From Pomphorhynchus laevis (Eukaryota > Acanthocephala > Palaeacanthocephala > Echinorhynchida > Pomphorhynchidae): a stretch of 64,000 nucleotides of DNA. Position numbers and translations under genes: made by a program. The stretch lies in assembly GCA_012934845.2 (NCBI GenBank), contig WNNJ02000390.1:62001-126000 (forward strand), written 5' to 3'. Below, in pieces: positions 1 through 21,299 of the stretch (the stretch's first letter is position 1; each line of letters begins with the position of its first letter). The notes beneath the pieces are model-generated. The model searched no databases. It saw only the letters and a list, made by a program, of their open reading frames with translations, and was not told where the DNA came from.

Positions 1-716
1 TCTAATAAAATCTAATTAATGATTTATCCAAAGTTATGCTTTTATTAAATCACATCTAATAACAGATGAAATATAAACGCGCTACAATTATAATCTCAAA
101 ACTACATAAATTTCGTGATATCTTAATGTTAAAATATAAAAACATCAATTTATAATATTAAATTTAAAAGAAAATTATATTCATTTTTATATTTTTTTAT
201 ATTTCATGCTTATATATGTGATTTAATAAAAATATATAAATATGATATTATATCTTATGTAATATCATATAAATAATATATAATAATTATTTAATAATTA
301 TAATATAATTATATAATTATAATATTATTATAAGCATGCAATATTTATATCAAAATATAATATTAAATATGATATCACATTTGATGAGATATATTATTAA
401 ATATAGCACAAGAGCATAATAATTAGATAAATAAATCAAATAATTTATTTTTTAATAAATAATATATTTTAGTAATCAACGCCTTCATGAATATTTTATG
501 TAACAAAATTGTTTACGCAAACATTTCAATGATGTCATAATTTTTCAAATTCGGCTTTCAATAATTGAATTTAATTATATTTTAAGCAATTTAAAATGAT
601 TTCATTTAATTCGGAAAAGAAATGAGCCATTATTAAAGAGTAAATTTTATTATAAAAATGCTGATATAAGTTTTTACAAACTGTTAGAAGTCTAAATAAT
701 AGATTTCGAAATATAC
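1..716. other. AT-rich intron sequence
   Basis: More than 75% A+T by eye with no stretch that continues the dynamin protein. It is most simply dynamin intron 6. No repeat family from elsewhere in the window was recognised here. Confidence 0.5.
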
Positions 717-9647
<8,931 letters not shown>

Positions 9648-9789
9648 CTACAAAAGCATTAACAGAAAATGCTTTTTGTAAAAACAATTCGAAAAAGAAT
9701 GAAAATTGTTAGTATTATTAAAAGAATGAAAATTATTAGTACAAAGAGAACAAGTACATCATGTGATTCATGAGTTTATAAGTCAGTAA

Positions 9790-10269
9790 CCAATACCTGA
9801 AATTGGTGCTCTATGCACAAATACTCGAGCATTGAGGACGATTGTACAAATTCTACAGAACCTAATTAGTCTTAGAAACACATCCCCACAAGTATATTCA
9901 CAGTTGATGTCTTCAAATATAAGCGGTCTAGTCGATAATCAAATGAATAGTCAACCTTCTTCATCTAATGTGGATTCTATTCGATCACCATGCAATAGAC
10001 AAACAGCTTATGCAACAACAGTATTTCAAAATTTACAATACTCAAATCAAGATTATACTGCTTCGTTGTTTCAACCATTAGATCGTCTTCATCCCCAGCA
10101 ACATCAGCCGACAAATCAACAACCAAACCAAACTCAAGAACAACTTTATGCATCCGAACTTGTACAAATGCAGACAGTGGGATTCCATAGCCGTGATACT
10201 AATCTTGAAGCGCTTGCTGCATCTATGGGGGACGCAAGAATGGCTGTAGAACGTAATGAAGACTCTTGA
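9790..10269 (+). pseudogene. UBQLN: Ubiquilin C-terminal copy (UBA domain), likely retropseudogene
   Basis: An open frame of about 160 codons with no start ATG. NTRALRTIVQILQNLISLRN resembles the ubiquilin segment NPRAIQALLQIQQGLQTL, a Gln/Pro-rich linker follows, and the end is a UBA domain: ASELVQMQTVGFHSRDTNLE then ALAASMGDARMAVERN. Ubiquilins shuttle ubiquitinated clients to the proteasome through this domain. The usual LLGS ending is replaced by EDS and stop. The upstream frame closes just before 9790 and no splice acceptor is obvious, so this looks like a truncated processed copy. A last exon of a real gene cannot be excluded. Confidence 0.6.
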
Positions 10270-10451
10270 CTTTTATTTGAATATACATGTTATGTATAAA
10301 TTATATTAAGTTTTAAATATTTAAAAATTAATTATTATTAAAAATTAATTTTAAAATTATTAATCAATTTTAATCAATTAAATTAATTAATTAAATTTTT
10401 AAACAAATTATATTTGAAAACAAAATAAAATCAAATTAAAAATATTCGAAA

Positions 10452-10840
10452 ACATCCCCACAAGTATATTCACAGTTGATATCTTCAAATATAAGCGGTT
10501 TAGTCGATAATGAAATGAATAGACAACCTACTTCATCTAATGTAGATTTCTTTCAATCACCAAACAATAGACAAACAGCTTATGCAACAACAAAATTTAC
10601 AAAATTCAAATCAAGATTATACTGATTCGTTGTTTCAACTATTAGATCGTCGTCATCCCCAGCAACATCAGCTGACAAATCAACAACCAAACCAAACTCA
10701 AGAACAACTTTATGCATTCGAACTTGTACGAATGCTGACAGTGGGATTCCATAGCCGTGATACTAATCTTGAAGCGCTTGTTGCATCTATGGGGACGCAA
10801 AAATGGCTGTAAAAAGTATTGAAGACACTTGACTTCAATA
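10452..10840 (+). pseudogene. UBQLN: Second ubiquilin C-terminal copy, tandem duplicate
   Basis: Repeats the 9.88-10.27 kb copy about 573 bp downstream at high identity. It lacks the first 30 or so residues, has an in-frame loss near the Gln-rich start of the linker, and one G fewer near the end shifts the frame within the UBA domain, giving ASMGTQKWL and stop. It is therefore a broken duplicate. Confidence 0.65.
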
Positions 10841-10869
10841 TTTTGAACTTCCAAAGACAAGTGAATTTA

Positions 10870-11640
10870 TATAGTTAGTTTCTATTGTTCAATTTTGTTC
10901 TTGTTGTATTGTGTTTTTTAATTATAAATTGTAACATTTAATTATTAATATTTGATGATTTGCTAATAAAATAATATCAATTTTATTGATAATTGCAGTG
11001 AAGAGATTTATTTGTTACATCACCTTTCAGCTTGGGCTAGAATATAATACAGTAATCATAACTAAGAGATAGCTATATGTGAGATTACACAAGTATCTTT
11101 AAAATCATCATCGTTGTTTCGGGCTCACAATACATCAACTTGATCAACTAAGTGTGAGAGACATGCGGTTACCCTCTGCTAAAATCATAGGGGCAATAAC
11201 TTTGTCGCAATGACATTTCTATCTCTTGAGGGTAAAAGAATCACTTAGGTAATAGTACGTGGTAATAGTACTCAGGTTTAATCCTTTCACATGCTGCCAA
11301 TTTACATTTTTAGACTACGTTAATGCCAAACTCCACGCTCCTCCACAACTAAAGCCGCAGTGCTAGCACAATTAATGTTGAATCAATTTTAACAGTAACT
11401 ACTTTTCTGCTTACAGAAATTGGTTCAATATCTTTGGTATAGCCAGGAGCATATACAAAATGGCATAATGCCGGCTTGTGTTTACACAAAAGTGAACACC
11501 CGTAGACTACGTCAATATGTATGCTATCCTCTTTCATACTTGTTAATATGAAATCAATCCAACTGCAGCCATTATGGGCGTAAAATGTTCATCCTTCTGA
11601 GGACACAAGCAAAATGAAATTTCAAAGGTTTATGTAATCT
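10870..11640. other. Intergenic stretch, nothing recognised
   Basis: Moderately AT-rich. A 62-codon minus frame at 11349-11537 with several cysteines has no family I recognise and is most likely chance. Confidence 0.4.
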
Positions 11641-11645
11641 ACGAT

Positions 11646-12330
11646 TTGTGTTAGTTTCTTATGTAGTGTTATACTTACATTTCGACAACCTGCTTTCACT
11701 AAAACCTTTCGTTAGAGATAAAGTATGCTTATTTACCTTGATTCTCCGCAACATCCGTCAAATTTGTAGATTGATCGATTTCCCTTCTTTCATGACTCTC
11801 ATATCTTCATTCCTTTTCTCAAGACTTGATTACTATCTTATTCTATTTTTTCAACTCACCTAAATCCACTCTTCTTCTCATACAACGCATCGTCAACGCA
11901 GTCGTCCGAATGTTTCTTAGTTTTTGTCGTTTTAATCATTAATCCCACTATCTTGATTCATGTATTGTCGTGTTCAACTTCGTCTTCTTCTAATTGCTTT
12001 CCGCCTTGTAACTATTCATACCCCTCATTTCTTAATTTTCCTTATCTTGATAATTCTTGTCCTATTTACTGTTCCTTGCGCTCCCGTAATTTCATTTTTA
12101 CAGCCCAAATTATCTACCTCTTTTGGTTTCTGCTCCTTCATTGTGGCTGCTCCACTCTCGTGGAATCAATACGCCAATCAACCTCCAGGCGATGCTTCAA
12201 ACGTCTAATCCGATCCCATTTAAACAGTTTAACTAATTTATCTGAATGACTTTTGCTGTTTTTGTTAGTTAGTGGACTTGTAAGCGTTCAGCTGGCACGC
12301 ATTTTCCACATTAAATAAATTATTATTAAA
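11646..12330 (+). mobile_element. LINE 3' end (CR1/L2-like), copy 1
   Basis: Conceptual translation in shifting frames gives the C-terminal LINE signature: RIVNAVVRMFL, then SWNQ and IRQSTSRRCFKRLIRSHLNS. A GTAAGCGTTC...CACGC 3' hairpin and an AATAAATTATTATT tail follow. The same tail recurs at 13.7-14.0 and 59.94-60.15 kb. The ORF is degraded. Confidence 0.65.
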
Positions 12331-12445
12331 AATATATCTATCCTGATCTAATAAACATTGTAAGCAACGATTTTGATTCCAGCATCAATTTACAAACAGA
12401 CAAAAAAACTTTATTTATGTGATTTTTTCTTTTTCGTGTTGATTT

Positions 12446-12477
12446 CTGAAGATGCTAGTAGTTTCTAGCGAAATATC
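12446..12477 (+). ncRNA. Hammerhead-like hairpin, CTGAAGAT type
   Basis: CTGAAGAT, then a 5-bp stem GCTAG/CTAGC, then GAAATATC. Position 7 of the hammerhead core is free, so CTGAAGA fits, but an extra T separates it from stem II. One of several such motifs in the window; a Penelope-like terminal remnant is the likely source. Confidence 0.45.
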
Positions 12478-13044
12478 AAAATATATTTTTTTGTTATTGT
12501 TCAACTATACCTGATTGTTCATGGATATTTAAAAATTTTAATTACTATCGAAATAACTGCACTTTATCAATTACAGTAGTAATAAGCTAACAGAGAACAA
12601 TTATTATCCTAGAATGTGAAAACAAAAAGTAAATCAAATCAGATACCTGAGTGTACGTATTTTATACTATATATTAATAAAAATAGATTTTCAGAGCAGG
12701 CTATTGATCTGTCAAACGTAAAGATTTTATTCTGCTATCTTATTTAATCCTAAACATCTGTCTGCAAACTAGCGTACGAATATCGTCACGAAACAGTTGC
12801 AACACGACATAACCACTAACATCATCATGCTCAAACATTCGTACTCAGTGGATCATCAATTTTTCAACGACTTGCAGGATTCTTCATAGACCATCCAAGT
12901 ATTACATCATCTTAAAACGTTAGTGCTCAGTGACTGTGCTCTGATGATCCATTGAGTACTAACGTTGGCGCATGATAACAGAAATGTTAGCATGAGATCC
13001 TGATGTTAGCGTAGGCTAACAGAGAACAATTATTATCCTAGAAT

Positions 13045-13690
13045 GTTGGTTTTCAGTTTGGTTCCATCAGAATACCATCTCTGCTTTTCGCAGATGATGT
13101 TGTATTGTTGGCTTCTTGTTCTGACAACTTAAAATCCCTACTAGAACAATTTAAGATGGAATGCCAAACGGCAGGGATGTTGCTTAGTACCTCCAAGAAT
13201 GTCTCTATGTGTTCATCTCGAATCAGGTGTCAATGTCAACTTGGATTGGGGCAAAAGTTCTTACTGATGTGGAGGACTTCAAGTATCTTGGGATATTGTT
13301 CTTGAGGGACAGCAGGAACATCAGCGATATTGATAAGCGGATCTGTTTAGCTAACGCAGCGATGCGTTTTTTGTGCAGGTGCCATGGTGAAGCGGGAGTT
13401 GAGTCTTCAAGCGAAGCTTTCGGTTTACCATGCAATTTTCATTCCTATCTTAACCTATGGCAATGAGCTTTGGGTTATGACCGAAGGAGTAAGATCACGG
13501 ATACCGGCCATCGAAATAAGGTTTTTTCGTGATTTAGCCGGTCTTATCCTTAGAGATACGGTTAGAAATTCGGTTATTCGGAGTCAGTTGAGGTAACTAG
13601 GGCACGTTCTGAGGATGTCTAGGAAACGCATTCCTCGGAGGGTTTACCAGGCCGGACTATCTGGAAATAAACTCGATACCCGTAGAGAGA
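13045..13690 (+). mobile_element. LINE RT C-terminal fragment (GHELWVMTE type), copy 1
   Basis: Starts at the RT active site (LLFADDVVLLAS) and continues LEQFKMECQTAGMLLSTSKN, then VKRELSLQAKLSVYHAIFIP, LTYGNELWVMTEGVRSRIPA and RDLAGLILRDTVRNSVIR. This matches the post-YADD region of LINE reverse transcriptases. The reading frame is interrupted several times. The flanks and this fragment recur together at 60.1-61.4 kb. Confidence 0.75.
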
Positions 13691-13692
13691 TC

Positions 13693-14000
13693 AAACCCTT
13701 TATTTCTCCACCTTCCTTTTCTCGACAACTCTCGTCCTGTTTACTGTTCGTTGCGTTTCCTTAATTCCCTTCTTTTACATGTACCAATTTACTCTACATT
13801 CTTTGTCTTCCGCTCCTTGTTTGTAACTGCTCTTCTTTCGTGGAATCATCTGCCCATTCATATACGTCAATCAACCTCTAGGCAGTGCTTCAAACGCCAA
13901 ATCCGATCCCATTTAAACAATTTAACTAATTTATCTGAACGACGTTTGCTGTTTTTGTTAGTTAGTGGACTTTTTGTTAGCTAGTGCCACTTTAAATAAA
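13693..14000 (+). mobile_element. LINE 3' end (CR1/L2-like), copy 2
   Basis: Reads SWNHLPIHIRQSTSRQCFKR then QIRSHLNNLTNLSE, the same C-terminus as at 12.2 kb, followed by an AATAAATTATTATT tail and the same downstream sequence ATCCATCCTGATC. Confidence 0.65.
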
Positions 14001-14458
14001 TTATTATTAAAAATATATCCATCCTGATCCAATGAACATTGAAAGCAACGATTTTGATTCCAGCATCAATTTACAAACGACAAGAAACTTTATTTAAGTG
14101 ATTTTTATGTGATCTTTATGTAAATATAAGAAGTTTTTCTAAAAATATAATTTGTTCAATAAATTAAAGATAAATTAACGACTATGATAGGTTAATTTGT
14201 ATAATAGACAGTAATTGTAATATAAAATACTATAATCGGACAATAAATGTTAATAATAACAAAAAATATACACTACCCTATACTTCATTAATAAATACGT
14301 GGATAATATAAAAAAGATAGACTTTTATATAATTCTAAAAGTAAAGAAATAATAGGATCAGATTTAAATAAATATATTCCTTAACGATTTTAATTCTAGC
14401 ATCAATGTAAAAACCGACAAAAACTTTATTTATGTGATTTCTTTTTTCGTGTTGATTT

Positions 14459-14490
14459 CTGAAGATGTTAATAGTTTCTAGCAAAATATC
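14459..14490 (+). ncRNA. Hammerhead-like hairpin, CTGAAGAT type, degenerate
   Basis: CTGAAGATGTTAATAG...CTAGCAAAATATC. Stem II is damaged and GAAA has become AAAA; recognisable only by comparison with 12446-12477. Confidence 0.35.
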
Positions 14491-14599
14491 AAAATATTTT
14501 TTTGTATATATGATTGTTCCTGTATATAATGACATATGTGGTCATATAACTTTTATTGACATTTATAACTTTAATTGACTTTTATTGAGTAAAAGTCAA

Positions 14600-14720
14600 T
14601 TTTTATGAATTAATTAATAAGTGATAGACGATGTATCAGAATAATGATTGAAGGTGACCTCTAATCGTTATTCTGACACATCGTTTGTTACTTATTAATC
14701 AATTCATAGAAGGAACTGCT
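14600..14720 (+). repeat. Short interspersed repeat family S, rearranged copy
   Basis: Contains the family's TGAATTxATTAATAA and GATGTATCAGAATAA words with an internal inverted repeat, then GGAACTGCTATGTTATCAGG. Other copies are at 28.8, 31.3, 44.8 and 46.0 kb. Confidence 0.5.
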
Positions 14721-14879
14721 ATGTTATCAGGTTTCATTTCCTATTCCTCAAAACAACATAACAGGGACAAAATACATGTCCATGCTAATGACGTATATCC
14801 TCTGATCAAATTTGAATATCTAGCGTATCATATTTTGGGCATATTGTTTATTATCTACAAAAAGTATCGCTTAATAATT

Positions 14880-15955
14880 TAAATTTATTTTTAATAATAT
14901 TTTGTGGATTTGTATACTGTAAATTTAATATTTCAATAATATTTTGTTGATTTATACTTCTCCATTGTAAGAAATAGAAAAAATTATTAAACTTGCTTGA
15001 AAATTAGCAGAAAAGAAATAATGTTGAATCAATAATATATTTCTGACAGGCATTGTATTACCCGGGAAACAAAGTCCACAGGGCAATAAAAACTTGTCAG
15101 TAGAACAAATCAGATCAGATAACTGTAAATGAAAGAATTGCAGTAGCGAGGAACTAGAATTTTCAAATCTAGTTGGAATGGAGGTACACGCCGTTACCGA
15201 TAATGTCGGAAATTTTGGAATTCCGTGTGAAATCTCACGGAATTAGACAAAAAATTCTAGTAATATTTGTATGACTAAATATATTGTTATCTATACAAAA
15301 CTGTAAATTATTTATAAATAATTTTTACTAAAGGATTTATAGCTTTAAATTATTTATTGACTTATTATCAATGATCGATTTACACTAAAGCGTAGGCTAT
15401 GAAATTATATTCAAACTATTTAAGTACAATAAATTATCAACAAAGGCGCAAGAGGCTTTACCACTTTATTTGGGAGTAAAGAATAATCCATCCATTAAAT
15501 GGAAAAGTAAAATGCCGAATGTTATATGATTTTTAATTTTATAGTCAACATTAACTCACCAGTAGAAAAAATTAGAATCACGAAAAGAAAATAACTAATA
15601 GCTACATACTATTGTGTAAAACACTAAATACGAATGAGTAATCTTAATATTTGCTAGACAAAATATATAAATAGCGAATTTTTTTGCAATTGAACATTTT
15701 TCTGAAAAGTTGTAAAAATAACGAAAAAATAAGAGTAATCATCAACGAGCAAAAAAGATGAGTAACTAATAAGTTCGCCGATATAGATTAGTATAGAAAA
15801 ACACAGTTTGTGACTTAATTATTAAGAAGTAGAGCTCAAAACTTTCAATTTACAACGAAAAATATTATTTACCGTTCCGTTTTTATATTCTCGATTATTT
15901 TAGGACAATTAATAAATAATTATTAATAAATATCCCATATATAATATCAAATAAT
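14880..15955. other. AT-rich intergenic, nothing recognised
   Basis: No open frame of note, no repeat recognised. A GC-richer patch near 15060-15250 (ACCCGGGAAACAAAGTCC onward) matches nothing I know. Confidence 0.4.
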
Positions 15956-16179
15956 GTTAATTTATAGGGACAAAGGAAAATCAAAGACTAAAGGACTATT
16001 CCAATATTTCAATGACAACTGCCATCATCATCAGGAAAAGAAAATTTTTGCAGTTTTGAAAAACTAAAAAAAATTACAGAAACTAAAAATTTTCGTATCC
16101 TGATAATGATGGCAGTTGCCATTGAAATATCGGAATAATCCTTTTGGTCTTTGATTTTCCTTTGTCCCTATAAATTAAC
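15956..16179. repeat. Long fold-back (hairpin) element
   Basis: About 95-bp inverted arms, 15956-16050 and 16085-16179, over 90% identical by eye, starting GTTAATTTATAGGGACAAAG and ending in its complement, with a loop of roughly 35 bp. The arms hold a CATCATCATCAGGA / TCCTGATAATGATG pair. It could be a MITE or fold-back transposon; no clear target-site duplication. The transcript of either strand would be a long hairpin. Confidence 0.8.
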
Positions 16180-18230
16180 ATTTACTAAATTCGAGGAAAG
16201 GGATAACTAATATATCTTCAATATCACATAATGTTAAGCTTAAATACAAAATTAATTTAATAATTATAAAATTAATAGATTTAATTAATTAATTTAAAAA
16301 TTTACAATCATAATTCTTAAAATCAAAATTATAATTATCGAATAAAATACTCTTTTAGCTGAGCGATTAAATCATTATCCAGTTTGAAACAATAATTTCC
16401 CTTAATTGCGCCTCTTGGCAAATTGTAATTACATCCACATTGCTGCATTTTTCATAGCTTAATATGCCGATGTATAAAATTTTTCTTTAAAAGCTCATTT
16501 AGATTAACTCCTTTATAATCGCTACGAATTTAATAATTATTTTTTTATATAAATTAATTACAATTTGTGGTTATATCAATTGCGAATTTATAAATTATCA
16601 AAATCTAATTAAAAAATCTAATTTTTACAAATGTACATGCTCAGCAAAATGCATATATTCAATATTATACTAAGCTTAAATGGAATGCGATTTCCAAGTA
16701 AGGACTATAAATGTGGGTAAAACAAAAATGTGAGTTAACCTTTTTAAAGAAAACATGTCCGATAACACGATGAATAAAATGTAAATATCTGTAACGTATT
16801 GGACAAGTGATATAAATGTGGGTTAACCATTAAATTTATTATTTTTTAAAACAAAAATGTGAGTTAACCTTTTTATATATATATATATATATTACACCTA
16901 AACATTTTAGAACATGATGAACAATACATTTTTCGGAGATTTATCAAACAGAGCTAAGCCATAAAAGTCAATGCATTATTTTGCATATAATAAAATCAAA
17001 AAATAATAAATTTAATGTGCTTTAAAACAGCCTAATATGATATCGTTAAATTGCAATATTTGTATATATATATATATTATCCTATTTTATTTTTTTATTA
17101 TTTATTTGAGAAAATAAAACAACATTTCATTGTTAATATATATCTTGTTAATGATTACCAAGTAATGCACAGCATGTTAATAAAAATACGATTTTGAAAA
17201 TGGCAACAACCAGTTGAGAATATAGTATTTCAACTTGAAAGAAATTATAAAGTACGTTAAGACGAATGTTTCAATTAAAATTAAAAAAATGGCTAATCTC
17301 TTAATACTGTAATATTTTTATGAAGTATAAATAAGTAATGCAGACAATTAAAAAAGAGACAACATCAAATAAGCTATACATGACAGATATAATTTCATAC
17401 ATTTGCAGATTTTATATCAACTGTTAATTTGGTCAGACTAACAATAAACTTCGTCTTTTAAATTATAAAAAATTAATAGCTTGATGAAATTTTCAAGATT
17501 TGATGTAAACTATCTTGGAGGAGAGCTAATCGCCATTTAAAATTAAGTTAACATTTATATAAATAAATATATTTACTTTCTATAGATTAAAAATCAAACG
17601 TACACGATTGGCTTATATATAGAGAATATAGCTCCTATATTGACTTAAAAAGATATAACTCTGGCTTATTTACACTATTTTATATTCCTTTTCAGTTAAA
17701 TACAGAATAGTTTTGAACTTGTAGATAATGCAAAATAAAAGGAGAGGAAGAGATATCATTAATCTAAAAACTCTTATTGGAAAAAGTACTTTTTACTATG
17801 AAAATTAATATATTTATTATAAATCAAATATATTTATTTGATTAATATCTATTCATTTTGGTAACAATATATTTAGTTTATTACAACAAAACTTTTGTGA
17901 AATTAAAACTTTGCATTTCTAATATAAAACAGAAAGCGAAATCTAAAAAAAATCTAAATAAAATGGTACACAATGTAAATGTAAAGATAAAAAGTAGAAA
18001 ATTAAAGAAATGAAAAAATTAACTAAATTTTACATGGTATGTCGAGTTTTAAAATTGGCAAAGTTTAAACAGCCAAGTTTTAAAATTGAAATATCTTAAT
18101 CTTAAATAGAATTTATTAACCCATAATTATTATGAGTCGATTTAGAAAATGGCCATGTATTATGACCATGCAAAATGATCAAGTAGAGAAAAATGACTAT
18201 TTCAAAAGAAATTGTTTGAAAAAAACTCTT
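16180..18230. other. AT-rich intergenic, nothing recognised
   Basis: Over 75% A+T with short (AT)n runs near 16873-16892 and 17064-17077. No coding signal or recognised repeat. Confidence 0.4.
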
Positions 18231-18288
18231 AATTTTCTTTACAAAAGAAAATTGAGAGTTTTCTGTGGGAAATTGTAATGATCCTTTT

Positions 18289-18520
18289 GGTGAATTGCTA
18301 ATGATTCTTTTGATGAAACATTTATTTCTCAGTTTCCTAGAGAATGTCTAGATCTATGTATGATTTGACATACTCTTGTCGTCTGCCGGTCCTCTTCTGC
18401 ATCCAGTGGTGTGAGTTACCTGGCGCTGATGAATCAAAATAATGACAAAACGGTACTAGTTATCGTTTTGTCAATTCTTTCGTGGCTGCCACATCGATAC
18501 CGATTCTTAAAAACAATTTC
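18289..18520 (+). repeat. Tandem repeat with hammerhead-like core, copy 1
   Basis: Shares TTTGACATACTC, GTCGTCTGCCGGTC, CTGATGAATCAA...ATGACAAAAC and CGATACCGATTCTTA with 18600-18820. CTGATGA lies at 18425-18431. GAAA has decayed to AAAA in this copy. The flanks contain an inverted pair of TTGAGAGTTTTC sequences around 18250 and 18530. Confidence 0.5.
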
Positions 18521-18599
18521 CCACGGAAAACTCTCAATTTTATTTAAAAATATAATAAGTTGGCAGATAAATGGAGAGAATGCGCTGGCATTAATCAGT

Positions 18600-18820
18600 G
18601 CTCTTTGCTAATTATCCTTTTGGTGAAGCATATAATACTTAGTTTGCTAGAAAATGTCTAGCTCTATGTATTTTTTGACATACTCGTGTCGTCTGCCGGT
18701 CTTCCCCTGCAATCAGTAATGGGAGGTACATGGCACTGATGAATCAAGATAATGACGAAACGGTAATAGTTATCGTTTTGTCGATTATTTCGTGGCTACC
18801 AAATCGATACCGATTCTTAT
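18600..18820 (+). repeat. Tandem repeat with hammerhead-like core, copy 2
   Basis: CTGATGA followed by a short weak stem II (ATCA/TGAC), GAAAC, and a possible 7-bp stem III ACGGTAA/TTATCGT. It resembles the arms at 6.34-6.59 kb (GTCTGCCxGTCCTC, TGCATCCAG, GGCACTGATGA). The copies are about 312 bp apart. Confidence 0.5.
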
Positions 18821-18829
18821 CTAGACAAC

Positions 18830-20125
18830 TTTACAATATTTCGCTGATCAATATCAGCATAATCAGGTAAGCAGAAACAAAGCACAAAATAATGATAACT
18901 CGTGTAAGACGGGAAATTGAAACATCTAGAGAAAAACGACGTCAAATGTAACTACTTAAAAATAGATAATAGAGAATTAAGTAAATTGAGAAAACCTAAA
19001 TTTCATAAGGTACATCAAAATGGCACAATGTGAAGTCATAGTTCGGTTCTTTTGAAAGGCTGAATCATTAACGATGCTTTATGTTCCTCTTATTATCTAT
19101 TACATATTATTCGTTAGTATCCTTGCTTAAACGTGATTTGGATTAATAGCCGGTGAAATACTGATTAATCGCAATATTTCATCTAGGGACATTATGGAAC
19201 TTAAAATGTTAAATCAGAAATTCACGTTGCTAAAGTGCGCTCGGAATTATCGCTTAGTGAGTTGGCAATCAATTCAGTTTAGTAGTTAAAATTAAAAGTT
19301 AACATAATTTTATATATTTAATTTAAATTACTTCATTTTAAATTTATAAATACATTCCATGTAATATACTTGTCAATATATCTACTGAATGAACAAATGT
19401 TCTTGAAATGTTAAAGATAGCATACCAAAATCATGTCTTCGTAATTATGTCAATGCTGACTTGATTCTAATCTGACCTCAATCTAGCATAATTTTGAAAA
19501 GAACAAAATCGTAAAATATAAATATATAACAGCTTACACAAAAGTTCAGAAAAATGGATCAAAAAGATAAATGCATCAGCGTCAAATAAGGTTATCTTAA
19601 CTGACGCTTTACTGTGTTAGAATAGACAAAATACTTTGGAAGCTTAAGCTTTGAAACAAGAATGTAGAAGCGATATTGTTATAGTCAATTATAACAATGC
19701 CATTATAACAGAGACATTGCTATCTTTAAACTCAATCAGTTATATATATATCAATTCAAGAGCATTATTTCATTACATTTGTCGTTCTCCTCAATTTCGA
19801 CTATTGACAGACAACATAGAAACAATTGTTGTCATTTAAAACGTAACGGTTGTTAAAACAATACACTGAATCCACCACAAACCATATTGATTAATGAATT
19901 TTGCTTTCATTAAAAAGTTGAGAAAATAATATTTCAAAATATCGTAAACCACAGCGTAACATGCAATATGTGATATTCGATTTAGATAGTTAACTTGTGG
20001 TAAATGATTAAACTAAAAATTAAAGGGTAATCAATTACGCAAAAACAGTTTTGAATAAGTTATGCTCAAACAGTCGTAAGGTTGTTTTAAACGACCTCTG
20101 AAAATTCAAGAATTTTGATAAGATG
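18830..20125. other. AT-rich intergenic, nothing recognised
   Basis: No recognised gene or repeat. A 62-codon plus frame near 19651 has no family resemblance. Confidence 0.4.
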
Positions 20126-20129
20126 AAAA

Positions 20130-20243
20130 ACATCAAAATATGAATATCATCTTTTCGACTCTACATAAATGAACATTAAAATGTGAACATCAAAATATGA
20201 ATATCATCTTTTCGACTCTACATAAATGAACATTAAAATGTGA
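20130..20243 (+). repeat. 57-bp tandem duplication
   Basis: Two consecutive 57-bp copies beginning ACATCAAAATATGAATATCA at 20130 and 20187, apparently identical. Confidence 0.9.
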
Positions 20244-20475
20244 ACATTAAAATTGACTCATAAATGTACAATATATGGCACTATAGATTAGTGCTATATA
20301 CTGCTATAATGTACACTATATAGCAATATAGCAATTCCAAAGCTACTGCTTGTCACATTCGAACAGCTACTAGGAAAGTTCGTAAATAATGTAAATTATT
20401 AAAAAAAATGTAAATAAAAAAATGTAAATTATTTTTATTTAATACTTATTTCTAAAAAATTAGAACCAATAAATA

Positions 20476-20970
20476 CATAATTATGTTAATTTTGAATGAT
20501 CAGTTTTGTCTACTTAATCAACCTGGAAAGTATAAAATATATAGAGCAATTATTTTTTTAATAAATAAAATAAAAGTCAATTTCTATAAATGTCGTGCTG
20601 TCTTGATAACTTCATGTCGAGCCGACGTAGACACGGAAATATCACGCTACTACCCATCACGGAAGCAGCATTGACGACCCTCATCCGCTCATGATCTCCA
20701 TTATGCATGCCGCATTTCCCAGCAAAACGGCTACGCTGATCCGTTGGAACAGGAAAGCACGGGATCGGGTTCGGAAGTTGCGCGGATTAATCGTGTGCCG
20801 AGTTCATGAAGAAACGTGAGAGACACATAATTATGTTAATTTTGAATAATCATACTTTCGATTAATTGACATACTTGACGGCGTTTATACTTAATAAAAT
20901 AACTGCACAGTTTTGTCTACTTAATCAACCTGAAAAGTATAAAATATAAGGAGCAATTATTTTTTAATCT
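20476..20970. other. GC-rich insert (about 20590-20823) between direct repeats
   Basis: A GC-richer block (TGTCGAGCCGACGTAGACAC onward) stands out in an AT-rich setting. On both sides are copies of ACATAATTATGTTAATTTTG and TTTTGTCTACTTAATCAACC. The block has no long frame and matches nothing I recognise. It could be an unidentified transposon piece with a duplicated target region. Confidence 0.5.
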
Positions 20971-21299
20971 TAATAAACTTAATATAGAAGTTACTGTTCT
21001 ACAATAATAAATTATGTTATTTATTGGTTATTCCTCAACAGTCATGATAATCGACATTAGTCCAACATTGCACAGTGAATCTTGGAACAGTGTGATCGTA
21101 AACAAGCAAACGATGCCCGTGCTATACAGCAATTATTGGATATTAATTATTATTAATACAACTTCTAATTATTATGGCTTAAAAAATTAAAGGGATAAAA
21201 TACATAATCGTCGAGCTTTCAGATTACATTGAATTTCATATAAATACTTACATTTGTGAGATAATATAACATACAATAAATAACATAAACGAGCTTATT

